A stretch of 64,000 bases of DNA from the NCBI GenBank assembly GCA_934272745.1, contig CAKQSI010000006.1:1-64000 (forward strand), given 5' to 3'. The position numbers and the translations under genes are program-made. This document shows positions 43,462 through 53,223 of this stretch, piece by piece. How positions within the stretch are numbered: position 1 is the stretch's first letter; each line of letters starts with the position of its first letter. The notes beneath the pieces are model-generated. The model made no database searches. It saw nothing but the letters and a program-made list of their open reading frames with translations, and had not been told where the DNA came from. The stretch comes from an uncultured Clostridia bacterium (GTDB lineage Bacteria > Bacillota > Clostridia > Christensenellales > Borkfalkiaceae).

Positions 43462-45618
43462 TTGAAACGGCAAACGAGATCCATCTTCTATATGCTCATC
43501 GGTCTGGTCGCCATCATTCTGCTGCTTTCCATTCTCGGCGGAACCGGCACGACGAAGAAGATCGATTATTCCGATTTTCTGGATAAGATCGAGCAGAACG
43601 ACACCGTAGCCGATTCCCAAAAGATCACCGCGGTGAAGTTCAACAATTACAAAATCATCTGCTATCACAACAAAGACGCGATCTATACCACCATTTACGA
43701 CCGCGACAACGAGAAAGACTCCTCCGCACTGAAGGCGCTGCTTTCCCAAAAGGGCATTTCCATGTCCTTTACCGACCCCAACTCCGGGTCGATCTGGACG
43801 ACGCTTTTACCGGTCTTCGGCAGCCTTTTATTGCTGGTTCTCCTCTATTTCTGGATGCGTTCCGCGCAGGCGGGCGGCAAAAACGGGCAGAGTTTCGGCA
43901 GAACCAAAGCGCGCGTTTCCCAGAACATCAAAGTGCGCTTTACGGACGTCGCCGGCGCCGACGAAGAAAAAGAAGAACTGAAAGAGGTCGTGGAATTCCT
44001 CAAAAACCCCAAAAAGTTTGCCGAACTCGGCGCACGGATCCCCAAGGGCGTGCTGCTCGTAGGCCCTCCGGGAACGGGTAAAACGCTGTTTGCCAAAGCC
44101 GTCGCGGGGGAAGCCAACGTTCCGTTCTTCTCCATGAGCGGTTCGGACTTTGTCGAACTTTACGTCGGCGTGGGCGCGTCCAGAGTGCGCGACCTGTTCG
44201 ACCTTGCCAAAAAAAGTCAGCCTTGCATCATCTTTATCGACGAAATCGACGCCGTCGGTCGTCAGCGCGGCACAGGGCTCGGCGGCGGACATGACGAACG
44301 CGAACAGACCTTAAACCAGTTGCTCGTGCAGATGGACGGCTTCGACGCGAACGAAGGCATCATCGTCATGGCGGCGACCAACCGTGCAGACATTCTCGAC
44401 CCCGCGTTGCTTCGTCCCGGCCGTTTCGACCGGCAGATCCACGTCAACCTGCCCGACGTCCGCGGCAGAGAAGCCATTCTTCGCGTCCATTCGAGAAACA
44501 AACCTCTCGCTCCCGAAGTCAATTTCAAAGTCGTTGCCCGTATGACCAGCGGTTTTTCGGGTGCCGATCTCGAAAATCTTTTGAACGAAGCCGCCATTCT
44601 TGCCGCAAGAGAAGGGCGCAAATTCATCAACAACAACGACCTTTACGAAGGCTTGGACAAGGTCCTTGCCGGCCCCGCGAAAAAGAGCCGCCTCGTGACC
44701 GAATCGGATAAGCGCATCACCGCCTACCACGAAGCGGGGCACGCCATTCTTGCCGAAGTGCAACCCCATTGCAACAAGGTACACGAAGTCACCATTATCC
44801 CGCGCGGCGGGGCGGCGGGCTTTACTATGACCCGTCCGCAAAACGACGACAGCCACGTTTCCAGATCCATGCTGATGGAAGAAATCGTGATGGCGCTCGG
44901 CGGCAGAGTTGCCGAAGAACTGGTCATTCAGGAAGTCTGTACAGGCGCTTCGCAGGACCTGAAGCAGGTTTCGGACATCGCGCGCAGCATGGTGACCGAA
45001 TACGGTATGAGCGACCGCATCGGACCCATTTCCTACGCCAACGATCAACAGGTGTTCATCGGTAAAGAAATGACCGAAAAGAGTCCGTACAGCGAAGAAA
45101 CCGCCAGCGTTATCGACGAAGAAGTGGAAAAAATCGTCAAAGAGGCGCACAAGCGCGCGACCGAACTGATGCAGGCAAACCGCGACAAACTCGACGTGAT
45201 GGCGCGCTGCTTAGTAGAACGCGAAACCATTTACGAAGAAGAAGTCGAACTGATTATGAAAGGACTTTCCGCCAAGGAAGTGTGCGCCGAAATGGACGCC
45301 CGCCTTTCCGGCAAGGTCAATCCGTTCCAGAAAGTTGCCGACGAAATGGCAAAAGGACAGAGCGACGGAACTTCCGCAGGTACCGCTCAAGCAACCTCGG
45401 CGCCCGTTGCGACTTCGGCGAACCCGGCTTCCGCAGCCTCGAACGTCGCCGCGGGCAGTACGACGACAAATTCGTCTGCGCCTGCGGGCGGTACGACGGC
45501 TTCGTCCGGAGAAAAGACGGACGACCCGTCCGATCTGTACGATTTTTCGGCGTTCACCAAAACGAGCGGATCCGACCCCGCCGACAACAAGGACGACGGA
45601 AAAGACGGCAAAAACTAA
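43462..45618 (+). CDS. ftsH: ATP-dependent zinc metalloprotease FtsH
   Basis: A 718-residue membrane AAA+ protease that degrades misfolded membrane proteins and some regulators. Two membrane helices (about 8-25 and 110-130) flank a periplasm-facing region; Walker A is GPPGTGKT (201-208), Walker B region IIFIDEIDA, and the zinc motif is HEAGH (423-427). The last 70 residues are Ala/Ser/Thr-rich low complexity. The start is TTG at 43462, supported by AGGAGG at 8-nt spacing and by the usual [12 protein letters not shown] start. It precedes parB, separated by a terminator. Confidence 0.96.
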   Translation: MKRQTRSIFYMLIGLVAIILLLSILGGTGTTKKIDYSDFLDKIEQNDTVADSQKITAVKFNNYKIICYHNKDAIYTTIYDRDNEKDSSALKALLSQKGISMSFTDPNSGSIWTTLLPVFGSLLLLVLLYFWMRSAQAGGKNGQSFGRTKARVSQNIKVRFTDVAGADEEKEELKEVVEFLKNPKKFAELGARIPKGVLLVGPPGTGKTLFAKAVAGEANVPFFSMSGSDFVELYVGVGASRVRDLFDLAKKSQPCIIFIDEIDAVGRQRGTGLGGGHDEREQTLNQLLVQMDGFDANEGIIVMAATNRADILDPALLRPGRFDRQIHVNLPDVRGREAILRVHSRNKPLAPEVNFKVVARMTSGFSGADLENLLNEAAILAAREGRKFINNNDLYEGLDKVLAGPAKKSRLVTESDKRITAYHEAGHAILAEVQPHCNKVHEVTIIPRGGAAGFTMTRPQNDDSHVSRSMLMEEIVMALGGRVAEELVIQEVCTGASQDLKQVSDIARSMVTEYGMSDRIGPISYANDQQVFIGKEMTEKSPYSEETASVIDEEVEKIVKEAHKRATELMQANRDKLDVMARCLVERETIYEEEVELIMKGLSAKEVCAEMDARLSGKVNPFQKVADEMAKGQSDGTSAGTAQATSAPVATSANPASAASNVAAGSTTTNSSAPAGGTTASSGEKTDDPSDLYDFSAFTKTSGSDPADNKDDGKDGKN

Positions 45619-45633
45619 GACCGACTGCAGCAA

Positions 45634-45674
45634 ACGGCTGTCACCCGCCGCGGCGGACGACAGCCGTAAAAAAA
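45634..45674 (+). terminator. Intrinsic terminator
   Basis: ACGGCTGTC pairs with GACAGCCGT around a loop that has its own GCCGCGGC dyad. An A-run follows on the plus strand, so it may be less effective there. Confidence 0.55.
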
Positions 45675-45745
45675 CGTTTCACCTTGACCGGGGGAAACCG
45701 ACCTTTCGGTTTCCTTCGGTCATTTTGGTTTTCCACGGAGGAAAA

Positions 45746-46897
45746 ATGAGCGAGAAAATTACGGATTTTGACGGACGTCCCCCCGTTTTCGGGAACAACG
45801 CGGAACAAACCAAAGGGAAAATTTCCGCGGCATCCAAGCCGGAGCAGATCGTTTTCCCCTGGGCGAAAGAACAATCCCGGGCAGACCTTCTTGCGGCTGC
45901 GGGCGGAAGCGGCGCCGGAAACGAGGGCGTTTCCGCTTTGGAAGAAAATCTCCGCATGGCGGGCGAGGGGCGGACGAGCCTTTCCGCACGGGCGGGACAA
46001 ACCGCCGCGGGGCGGCAGGGAAAGCCCGCGCCGGGTACGGAGCAAAACGTCGCCGGCAAGCCCGATAAAATTTTGCAGGGCGGCGAAAAATTGATCATGC
46101 TGCCGGTGGACTCGGTATACGGCAATCCCGACCAGCCGCGCAAGGATTTCGACGACGCCGCGCTTTACGAACTTTCGGAATCCATCAAGGCGCACGGCGT
46201 GTTTTCGCCCATTCTGGTTTCGCCGGACGGCAAGGGCAAGTATATGATCGTCGCGGGGGAACGGCGCTATCGGGCGTCGCTTCTTGCGAAAAAGAGCGAA
46301 ATTCCCGCCATCGTGCGCGATCTTTCTTCCCGGCAGGTGGCGGAAATCGCGCTGGTGGAAAACCTGCAGCGCGAGGACCTGAATCCCATCGAGGCGGCGC
46401 TTGCCATGCGCAGCCTGATGCAGGAGTACGACCTGACGCAGGAAGAAGTGGCTTCCCGCATCGGGAAAAGCCGCAGCGCGGTAGCCAACACGTTGCGCCT
46501 TTTATCCCTTTCGCAAGGGGTGGCGGCGCTGGTGCGCGCGGGGAAACTGTCGCAGGGGCACGCGCGGGCGCTGCTTTCTTTGCCCCCTGCCGTGCAGGAA
46601 GAAATTGCGGCGTTCACCGTCAAAAACAGCCTTTCCGTGCGCGAAACCGAACAAAAAGTAAAGGATTATTTCAACCCGCCCGCCGAGATCGCGCGGAAAA
46701 AAAAGGAACTGCGGGAAGCGAAAATTTCGGTCGAACTGAAAGATCTGGTCGATCGCATGCAGCGGGTGTTCAAAACCAAAATTTCGGTCATCGGCAGCGA
46801 CAAAAAGGGGCGGTTTTACGTCGATTACTACACGCGGGACGACTTAGAGCGCATCAACGACCTCGTCCGCTTTCTGGAGGAATGCGAAAAGGAGTGA
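45746..46897 (+). CDS. parB: ParB/Spo0J-family chromosome partitioning protein
   Basis: A 383-residue ParB. The N-terminal 110 residues are low-complexity; the ParB/CTPase domain begins near 115 with LPVDSVYGNPDQPRKDF and includes GERRYRAS and ALVENLQREDLNPIEAA. An HTH domain (EEVASRIGKSRSAVANTLRLL) and a C-terminal dimer part follow. It loads on parS sites near the origin to guide chromosome segregation. No parA/soj gene is next to it, which is unusual. The ATG at 45746 follows CACGGAGGAAAA. It lies about 8 kb from the likely oriC. Confidence 0.93.
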   Translation: MSEKITDFDGRPPVFGNNAEQTKGKISAASKPEQIVFPWAKEQSRADLLAAAGGSGAGNEGVSALEENLRMAGEGRTSLSARAGQTAAGRQGKPAPGTEQNVAGKPDKILQGGEKLIMLPVDSVYGNPDQPRKDFDDAALYELSESIKAHGVFSPILVSPDGKGKYMIVAGERRYRASLLAKKSEIPAIVRDLSSRQVAEIALVENLQREDLNPIEAALAMRSLMQEYDLTQEEVASRIGKSRSAVANTLRLLSLSQGVAALVRAGKLSQGHARALLSLPPAVQEEIAAFTVKNSLSVRETEQKVKDYFNPPAEIARKKKELREAKISVELKDLVDRMQRVFKTKISVIGSDKKGRFYVDYYTRDDLERINDLVRFLEECEKE

Positions 46898-47290
46898 CGA
46901 CCGCGGGGCAAGGCGGCAGAGGCTACGGAAACGTGGTTGCCGTGAGCGCTTTTACACGCGCACCCGCCGATTATGCCGACGCTCGGAAAGACGCTCGGAA
47001 AATCGGGGAATTTATAGCAAAACCCCGGAATTTTTTCAACTATTCATCGGCATTAGATCTATAAAAACCGGGGGTTTTCTTTCAACGGCTCACCGGCGTC
47101 AGGACTATAAAACCGGGGCAACCCTTGGTTGCCGTTAACCTATCTTTGTACCGCCGGACTATCCGGTGGTTTTCTTTTTACAAAAACAGTGCCGGTTGCC
47201 GCTATTCCTGCTCCGCCGCGCCTGCAAAACGCGTCAAGAGCCGCATACGACAATGCCGGGAGTAAAGAATCCGGTGCGATTTCCATGATA
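46898..47290. other. Intergenic stretch with hairpin-bearing degenerate repeats
   Basis: Around 47040-47180 three degenerate units of about 55 bp each include a small dyad (AAAACCGGGGGTTTT, GGCAACCCTTGGTTGCC, ACCGCCGGACTATCCGGTGGT). No gene or known RNA is seen. Confidence 0.45.
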
Positions 47291-47326
47291 AAGGCGCCCG
47301 CCGCGGAAATCCGCGGCGGGCGCCTT
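47291..47326 (+). terminator. GC-rich hairpin (GGCGCC-type)
   Basis: AAGGCGCCCGCCGCGGA pairs perfectly with its complement across a 2-nt loop. Nearly the same hairpin occurs at 63705-63737. Confidence 0.7.
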
Positions 47327-47498
47327 AACCGTATAAATTTATCCTTTCCTTAGCACGAAGAGCCTTTACGGCTATCTGCGCGCGTCCTTAACCGGATAAA
47401 TTTCTGTGCATTGCCAAAGGAGGTTTTTCGGGGGTGTTCCTGCCGACCGGTAATTGCCCCTGCAATTTCTCACAACCGTTATTTTATTTGCAAGCCCC

Positions 47499-48872
47499 TT
47501 ATTTCATCCGCCGGACGGAAACCGAAACGGAAAGGGGCGCGGCGCGTAGCAAATCGTCCTTCCATGCGGCGTATTTCCCCGGATATTTGCGGTAAAGTTC
47601 GCGCTTTAACGCAAACAGGTCGCAGTCCGTTTCGGCAAGGAGGGCAAAGGTTTTTTTTACGATTTCCTCCTGCTGGGCTTTGGCGGCGGCAAGCACCTCG
47701 TCCGGAAGGGGCGCGCCCGCGGCTTTCAATTTTTCGGACTTGCCGCTTTCGTCTTCTCCCTCGACGTATAAAGTGAGTTTTATGACGATTTCCGGCTTCC
47801 CGTTTGAAAATTTCAGTCGAACCGCTCCTTCGTTTTTGGCGACGTTCAGTAAAAAGGCCTGCGTTTTCCCCTCTGCTTTTACCCCGTAAACGGGCAGATT
47901 GGTCGGTTTGCCGCCACTTTTTAGCAGTCCGTGGAGCAGCGACGCGCGCCCATCCAAAAGCCCGGTTGCTTTTCCGCCGGTAAACAGCATGGTATAACCC
48001 GCGTCAAATACCCAGGTTTCGCTTTCGGCGCCCTGTTCGCCGCCGCTTTCCCCGCCGGAACTTTCGCCGGAAGAAGATTTCTTCTTATCCTCGTCCGAAG
48101 AAGACGAAGAATTCCCCTCTTTTTTCTCCGAAGAAGAAGCGGAACCTTCCCCCTCGGTTTCGTCGCCGTCGGGAGAAGAAAAGGTCGTGCCCTCCGGCGG
48201 ATTTACGGCAATACCGTCTATTTTCGGCATTTCGCGCAGGGAGATGCCCGCTTCTCCGCTCGGTACGCGGCAGATATAGGGGGCGAATGCCGAACGACTT
48301 TCGGACAAACTGCGTTCCATAAATCCCTTGACGGTAATCGGCGTGACGCTGCTGATGGAGCGCGAACTGGCGGTGAAGATTTTATCGAGCGCAAACGAGG
48401 GAATTTCATCCAGCGGCGTTTTGCTTTCCATCATATCCCGCGCTTTGCCCTGACAGACGGCAAACTTGGCGGCGTCCTGTAATTTGCTGCTGGTAAGGAG
48501 GTTGTCCAACACGCCCAAAACGCCCGCTTTCGCCGCCTCTTCGCCAAATAACAGCAGGGAGCAGAACGAAGTTTTGGGGTACCAACCGCAGGACTTCCCG
48601 ATGAGTCTGAGCGCTCCGCTGACCGTGGTCGCCCGGGCGGAAACCGTCCCTTCCGCACCGCTGCCGCCCCCTTCCGGCAGGGCAATCTGCGCGGAAACCT
48701 CGTAAACGGGCTCTCTTCCTTCGGTTTCGCCCTGTTCCACGTCCACGCCGATGGCGACGACAAGCGCCGTCTGTTCAATACTCAATAAAGAATAGTCGTT
48801 GACGAAAAACAGCAGGGTCATAAACGCAAGCCCCGCCGCGATCAGCGAGAATTTATGCCGGCGTTTTATCAT
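47499..48872 (-). CDS. Ger(x)C-family spore germination protein
   Basis: A 457-residue GerAC/GerKC-type protein, part of a nutrient germinant receptor at the spore inner membrane. The N-terminal helix is followed by SLLSIEQTALVVAIGVDV, where the family normally has a lipobox Cys just before; none is seen here, so the anchor may be the helix itself. The central region (about 215-275) is an acidic Ser/Glu insertion (SSSSDEDKKKSSSGESS). The C-terminal third fits the family. The start overlaps the stop of the permease gene by 4 bp. It is third in the gerA-gerB-gerC operon. Confidence 0.85.
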   Translation of the reverse strand: MIKRRHKFSLIAAGLAFMTLLFFVNDYSLLSIEQTALVVAIGVDVEQGETEGREPVYEVSAQIALPEGGGSGAEGTVSARATTVSGALRLIGKSCGWYPKTSFCSLLLFGEEAAKAGVLGVLDNLLTSSKLQDAAKFAVCQGKARDMMESKTPLDEIPSFALDKIFTASSRSISSVTPITVKGFMERSLSESRSAFAPYICRVPSGEAGISLREMPKIDGIAVNPPEGTTFSSPDGDETEGEGSASSSEKKEGNSSSSSDEDKKKSSSGESSGGESGGEQGAESETWVFDAGYTMLFTGGKATGLLDGRASLLHGLLKSGGKPTNLPVYGVKAEGKTQAFLLNVAKNEGAVRLKFSNGKPEIVIKLTLYVEGEDESGKSEKLKAAGAPLPDEVLAAAKAQQEEIVKKTFALLAETDCDLFALKRELYRKYPGKYAAWKDDLLRAAPLSVSVSVRRMK

Positions 48873-50452
48873 GAATCAAACTCCTTTTTCTTATCTCGTT
48901 TTTCGCCGTTGTTCCCGATTTCGCGACCCGTTTGCCGTTTTCCGACACTTTTTTCTTCCGGAACCCGGGAATTCTCCCTTTTCTTCCTCACGAAAAATAC
49001 GATAAAACACACCAGCGGCACCAAATATTGCATCAGAACGCAGGCATAGGCGCCGAAAAGGCGAACGGCGCGTTCCGCCCCCTTTTCCTCCGGGGTAAGA
49101 AAAAACAGCGCGGCGGTAAGGACGGCAAAATAGCCGCCGGAAAACAGGGTGCGGCAGTCCTTATTTACCCCGCGCGTGAAACATTCCGTAGCGTAGCAGG
49201 CGGGCAGATTTGCCGCGATTGTGCCCGAAAACAGCAGGGCGTAGATGAAAAAATAGTCCACCCTGCCGAGGTCGGAAAGCGCGACTTCGTACTTACCCAC
49301 GTTTAAAATGGCGGCGCCTGCCGCAGGCGCGAGGGAGGAAAAGACGCAAAAATACGCCGCGATCAGCGCCGTCGTAAACAGGCTTGCGCCGATATAAAGC
49401 CCCGCGGTGCGTTTCCGTTCCGCTTTTCCGGCGGAATATTCGCCCATAAAAAAGAAGGCGGCAAGGTAGTCCCCGAAATAGGTCGCGGAGAGAAAGACCG
49501 AGCGAAACACGCCGTTTCCGCCGCGATAAAGCACGGGGAGCAGGGCGCCGAAGTCCGCCGAGGGGAGCGAAAGCAGCAAAAGCGCGATCACTCCCACCCC
49601 GGTCAGAAAAACCAGAACGTCCGCCGCGCGCAGCACCGCCGCGCGTTTTTTAGTGCAAAGATACCACCCCGCGAGCATTGCCGGCAGAAAGTAGATAAAG
49701 CCGGGCGAGGCTTCGTACAGACTGTCTTTCAAAAAGCGGCGCAATTCCCCCAAAAACAGATAATTTTTGGCGAAGAAGAACAAAGCGTACAGAAAAAGCA
49801 ATATCTTTCCCACGGGCTTGGAAAAGGCGCGGTACAGAATTTTGGGGAACGTACCCCCGTTTTTCGCAACGTGAAGCGCGAGAAAGAGAAAACACACGTC
49901 GAGTGCGAAAAGAAGCAGAACGACCGTCCAAAGGTCGTTTTTCGTGCGGGAAGAAAGCAGTTCGGGCAGGTATAAAAGTTTAGTGACCGGCAAAAACGCC
50001 GCGAAAAACCTGCCGAACTGCCCGGGGAGAAAGGCTTGCCCGACGTCTGTCGCCTGCCCGGCAAGGGCGGCGCTTTTAGGTTTGTTGGCTCCTTGCGGCA
50101 GGGTGGTTCCTTGGGGCGCGGCATTTGATTTTATAGCATTTTTCCCCGCGCGGGTGGCAGAGGGTGAGGCTCCGGAATTTTCTGCGGCGGCGCTTTTGGC
50201 CAACGCCACAATTTTTTTTGCCGGTTTTGCTGCGGCAAAATCCCCCGCGGCGGCGCTTTGATTCGCGGCAATCTCTTTCTTAGGCGCGCCGGCAGAATCC
50301 GCCGAATCCCCTACAACGTTTCTGCCGGCGGCAGGATCCGCCCTTTTAATTTTTCCGCCTGCGGCAGGCTTTGCGGCATGGGTATTGCCTGCGGCAGGCT
50401 TTGCGGCATGGGTATTATAGGCGGCAGGCGGGTGAAATTTAATCTTTTCCAT
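48869..50452 (-). CDS. GerB-family spore germination permease
   Basis: A 527-residue amino-acid-permease-like receptor subunit. Residues 1-150 are Ala/Lys/Asn low complexity, including an exact 10-residue repeat (NTHAAKPAAG twice), and are not part of the family. From about 150 the protein has about ten membrane helices typical of GerAB/GerKB. It should bind nutrient germinants. It overlaps gerA at its start and gerC at its end, so the three are co-translated. The true start might be further in, but no other good ribosome site was seen. Confidence 0.87.
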   Translation of the reverse strand: MEKIKFHPPAAYNTHAAKPAAGNTHAAKPAAGGKIKRADPAAGRNVVGDSADSAGAPKKEIAANQSAAAGDFAAAKPAKKIVALAKSAAAENSGASPSATRAGKNAIKSNAAPQGTTLPQGANKPKSAALAGQATDVGQAFLPGQFGRFFAAFLPVTKLLYLPELLSSRTKNDLWTVVLLLFALDVCFLFLALHVAKNGGTFPKILYRAFSKPVGKILLFLYALFFFAKNYLFLGELRRFLKDSLYEASPGFIYFLPAMLAGWYLCTKKRAAVLRAADVLVFLTGVGVIALLLLSLPSADFGALLPVLYRGGNGVFRSVFLSATYFGDYLAAFFFMGEYSAGKAERKRTAGLYIGASLFTTALIAAYFCVFSSLAPAAGAAILNVGKYEVALSDLGRVDYFFIYALLFSGTIAANLPACYATECFTRGVNKDCRTLFSGGYFAVLTAALFFLTPEEKGAERAVRLFGAYACVLMQYLVPLVCFIVFFVRKKRENSRVPEEKSVGKRQTGREIGNNGEKRDKKKEFDS

Positions 50453-51899
50453 GGTCGTTCTCCTTCACTTCGGGCGGGCGGAGGCGGGTGCGGTTTTTGC
50501 TGCCGATGGAAGCGGGACGCTTTTCCTGATCAAACAACGGCTTTTTCAAAAACCCGTCCTTTAAGTCGGGCGTAATGCGCGGCGCGTAGGGCGCAAACAC
50601 GGGCATACCGAAACTTTCGGTAGAAAAGGCGTACAAAAGCAGGATAATTCCGCCCGCCACCATGCCGTATCCGCCCAGAGTACCGGCTACGATCAATAAT
50701 AAAAAGCGCAGAACGGAAGTTTCTTCCACCAGATCGGGCACGGTATACAGACCGATGCCGGAAAGCGCCATAATGAGTATCGTGGGCGTGGAAACCAGCC
50801 CCGCGCGGACGGCGGTATCCCCCAAAACCAGCGCGCCGACGACCGAAAGCGCTATGCCTACGTATTTGGGCATGCGAATGCTGGCTTCGTTTAAAATTTC
50901 AAAGATGAGCAGAACCACCAGCATTTCGAGCGAGGGAGAAAAGGGAATGCTTTCGATCGACCCCTCAACGCTCAACAAAAATTTGAGCGGGATAAGTTCC
51001 AACTGAAAAAGTTGCGCCGTGACGTAGCCTGCGGGGAGCAGAACGGACAGCAGAATGCCGAGCGCACGGAGCAGCCGGGAAAAGATCGACCGCGTAAAAT
51101 TCTGGTAATAATCCTGCGCGGACTGGAAATCTTCCATAAAGGTGTACGGCACGGTGAGCGCGATGGGACTGCCGTCCGAAAGAACGCCCACGCGCCCTTC
51201 CAAAAGTTTTGCGGCAAAAACGTCCGGCTTTTCGGTCTGCCCCGTCCGGCGGAACAGCGTGCGCTTTTTTCCGGCAAGAAAACACTCAAGATAGTAGGAA
51301 TCGAGCGCGCCGTCGATCTGAATCCCGCTTAATTTTTCCTTGACGCCGGAAACGACTTTTTCGTCCGCCAAACCCTCAATATACACCACCGCAACCTTTG
51401 CGGTGGTATATTTTCCTATGGTTTCGTAATGAATTTTGAGTTTTGCCGTCTTTAATCTGCGGCGGATTAACGAAAGGTTGGTCTTGAGGTCTTCGATAAA
51501 ACCTTCTCTTGGTCCCTTGACGACCGCAGAGGTGGGCGGTTCCGCAACGGCGCGGACGGAATACTTCCTGCAACCGAAAACAAGAGCGGTTTTTTCGCCG
51601 TCCAGAAACAGCGCGGCTTCGCCCCCAAGTACCTTTTCGGCGATTTTACTTAAGTCGGTTTCTTCTGCCCGTTCGGGAAAAACCGTCGCTTTTTTTGCCG
51701 CGGCAAGGCTGCCGCGTTTCACCTTTGAAAGGGGACGAAGGACGTCCAGACTCAATGCTTCTTTGTCGGTCAAAGCGTCCGAATAGCAGACGAACGCGGC
51801 TTTTCCCCCGATTTTAAAATCGTGAAAAATCACGTCGCCGCCCTCTAATTTTTCCTGCAGAAAGCGCAGGTTTTTTCGTAGCGATTTTTCCGTAGTCAT
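50439..51899 (-). CDS. GerA/SpoVAF-family spore germination protein
   Basis: A 486-residue GerA family protein. The first half is soluble with a GPREGFIEDLKTNLSLIRRRL segment typical of the family; the second half has about five membrane helices, with LEMLVVLLIFEILNEASIRMP and GVALSVVGALVLGDTAV-type motifs near 330-365. It is the channel-like A subunit of the germinant receptor. The stop overlaps the start of gerB by 14 bp. The ATG at 51899 has only a weak ribosome site. The C-terminal tail is basic. Confidence 0.92.
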   Translation of the reverse strand: MTTEKSLRKNLRFLQEKLEGGDVIFHDFKIGGKAAFVCYSDALTDKEALSLDVLRPLSKVKRGSLAAAKKATVFPERAEETDLSKIAEKVLGGEAALFLDGEKTALVFGCRKYSVRAVAEPPTSAVVKGPREGFIEDLKTNLSLIRRRLKTAKLKIHYETIGKYTTAKVAVVYIEGLADEKVVSGVKEKLSGIQIDGALDSYYLECFLAGKKRTLFRRTGQTEKPDVFAAKLLEGRVGVLSDGSPIALTVPYTFMEDFQSAQDYYQNFTRSIFSRLLRALGILLSVLLPAGYVTAQLFQLELIPLKFLLSVEGSIESIPFSPSLEMLVVLLIFEILNEASIRMPKYVGIALSVVGALVLGDTAVRAGLVSTPTILIMALSGIGLYTVPDLVEETSVLRFLLLIVAGTLGGYGMVAGGIILLLYAFSTESFGMPVFAPYAPRITPDLKDGFLKKPLFDQEKRPASIGSKNRTRLRPPEVKENDHGKD

Positions 51900-52232
51900 A
51901 TTTAAAGTTTGTTTCTTTTTATAAAAACTAAACGGCGGAAAGGCGATTTCTTGGCGAAAGGTGCGAAACCGCGCTGCCCGACCACGAGAATGCCAAAAAA
52001 TCCGGGCGCGGTTTTCTTAAAAATAATATGACCTGATCGGGCGGCGCCGGCGGAAGGGGAACGGCAGCGACAATAGTGAAAGGACGACAACGAAAAAAAT
52101 CGGCAGCGAGGGGTAAAAGCAAAGAGACGAAAGCGTTAAAGAGAAAACGCGGCAACGGGAAAAAACTTCACCGAAAACGCGGCGCCGCGCGAAAAAGCAA
52201 TGCGGGAGAAAAGGGATTTTTTTCGCATAACC
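51900..52232. other. Intergenic region between divergent ger and YiiX-like genes
   Basis: About 330 bp. It must hold a forespore-type ger promoter (sigma-G expected), but I could not identify one. No ORF is convincing. Confidence 0.4.
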
Positions 52233-52261
52233 TTGACGGAAACGCCGCTTTTTGTTATACT
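52233..52261 (+). promoter_or_regulatory. Promoter of the YiiX-like gene (leaderless)
   Basis: TTGACG (52233-52238) and TATACT (52256-52261) are spaced 17 bp. The expected transcription start, about 7 nt after the -10 box, coincides with the ATG at 52268. Confidence 0.7.
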
Positions 52262-52267
52262 CCTTTT

Positions 52268-53110
52268 ATGGAAGACCATAAAAAGACGAAAAAAATAATT
52301 ATCACCGTGTCGGTGATTTTAACCTCGATCGCGCTCATTCCGCTTGTTCTGCAACTCGGCATGATTTTTTCGGACAAGGCGTATCACCCGTGGCACCCGG
52401 ACTATGCGGAAGAAGACCTTTCCGCGATTTTAGAAAAGGAAAAACTGACGGAAGAGGACTACGCTACCATTTTCCGCCAGACGGGACTGACGAAGATCGG
52501 CGTCGATCGCTATCTGGAAAAAAACGACAAACCCGGCATTTTATATACGCAACGCGCGTATATGGGGAAACACGTGATCAAAAACGACCGCTTTGGTCCC
52601 TTTACCTGCCGCTGTACGGAAGACAACACGCCGCAACTCGTCCCCTTGGAAAAGGGGGATATTCTCGTTTCGTCGTCCACGCATTTTTCCTTCGTGCGGT
52701 TCGGGCATCTGGTGATGGTGGTTGACCCCGCGCGGGGAATTACTTTTTCCGCCCTCGGCTATGCCGACCCCAGCGGGTACGCTTCTACCTACGATTTTGT
52801 CGATCGTCCTTCCTTTATGATTCTCCGCGTAAAGGCGGAACAAAGTCTTATCGACGAAGTCGTTTCCTATGCGGAAGAAAACCTGATGAATCTGCAGTAC
52901 TCGGTCACGGTGGGCGTTCTGTCCGAAAAATTCCCGGAAAAACTCAAAAAAACCAACTGTTCGCACGTCGTCTGGTATGCTTATAAAAAGTTCGGGATCG
53001 ATCTCGATTCGGACGGCGGCGGCATGGTCACCCCGAAGGACGTGGCGAATTCCCCTTACGTCGAAGTGGTACAAACGTACGGTTTCTCTCCCGAAAAGGG
53101 GTGGAAGTAA
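52268..53110 (+). CDS. YiiX/NlpC-P60-like cysteine hydrolase
   Basis: A 280-residue membrane-anchored protein. A membrane helix (10-33) leads to an external domain with GDILVSSSTHFSFVRFGHLVMVVD (130-153, probable His147) and NCSHVVWYAYKKFGIDL (230-246, probable Cys231). This order, His before Cys, is that of the circularly permuted papain-like YiiX/YebB fold, whose members act on peptides or amide bonds. The start at 52268 is chosen because it places the membrane helix at the N-terminus and lies 6 nt after the -10 box. Confidence 0.75.
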   Translation: MEDHKKTKKIIITVSVILTSIALIPLVLQLGMIFSDKAYHPWHPDYAEEDLSAILEKEKLTEEDYATIFRQTGLTKIGVDRYLEKNDKPGILYTQRAYMGKHVIKNDRFGPFTCRCTEDNTPQLVPLEKGDILVSSSTHFSFVRFGHLVMVVDPARGITFSALGYADPSGYASTYDFVDRPSFMILRVKAEQSLIDEVVSYAEENLMNLQYSVTVGVLSEKFPEKLKKTNCSHVVWYAYKKFGIDLDSDGGGMVTPKDVANSPYVEVVQTYGFSPEKGWK

Positions 53111-53177
53111 CCTTTTCCCTGTTTTTTTTAAATAAGAAACCTTTTTTATATAGAACGAAATTCATTCTTTGTTAACG

Positions 53178-53206
53178 AAAAAAGCCGCCTTGCAGGCGAC
53201 TTTTTT
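53178..53206 (-). terminator. Bidirectional terminator
   Basis: AAAAAAGCCGCC pairs, with one mismatch, with GGCGACTTTTTT. The A- and T-runs fit the convergent genes on both sides. Confidence 0.75.
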
Positions 53207-53223
53207 ATTGTTTTCCTTCTTAT

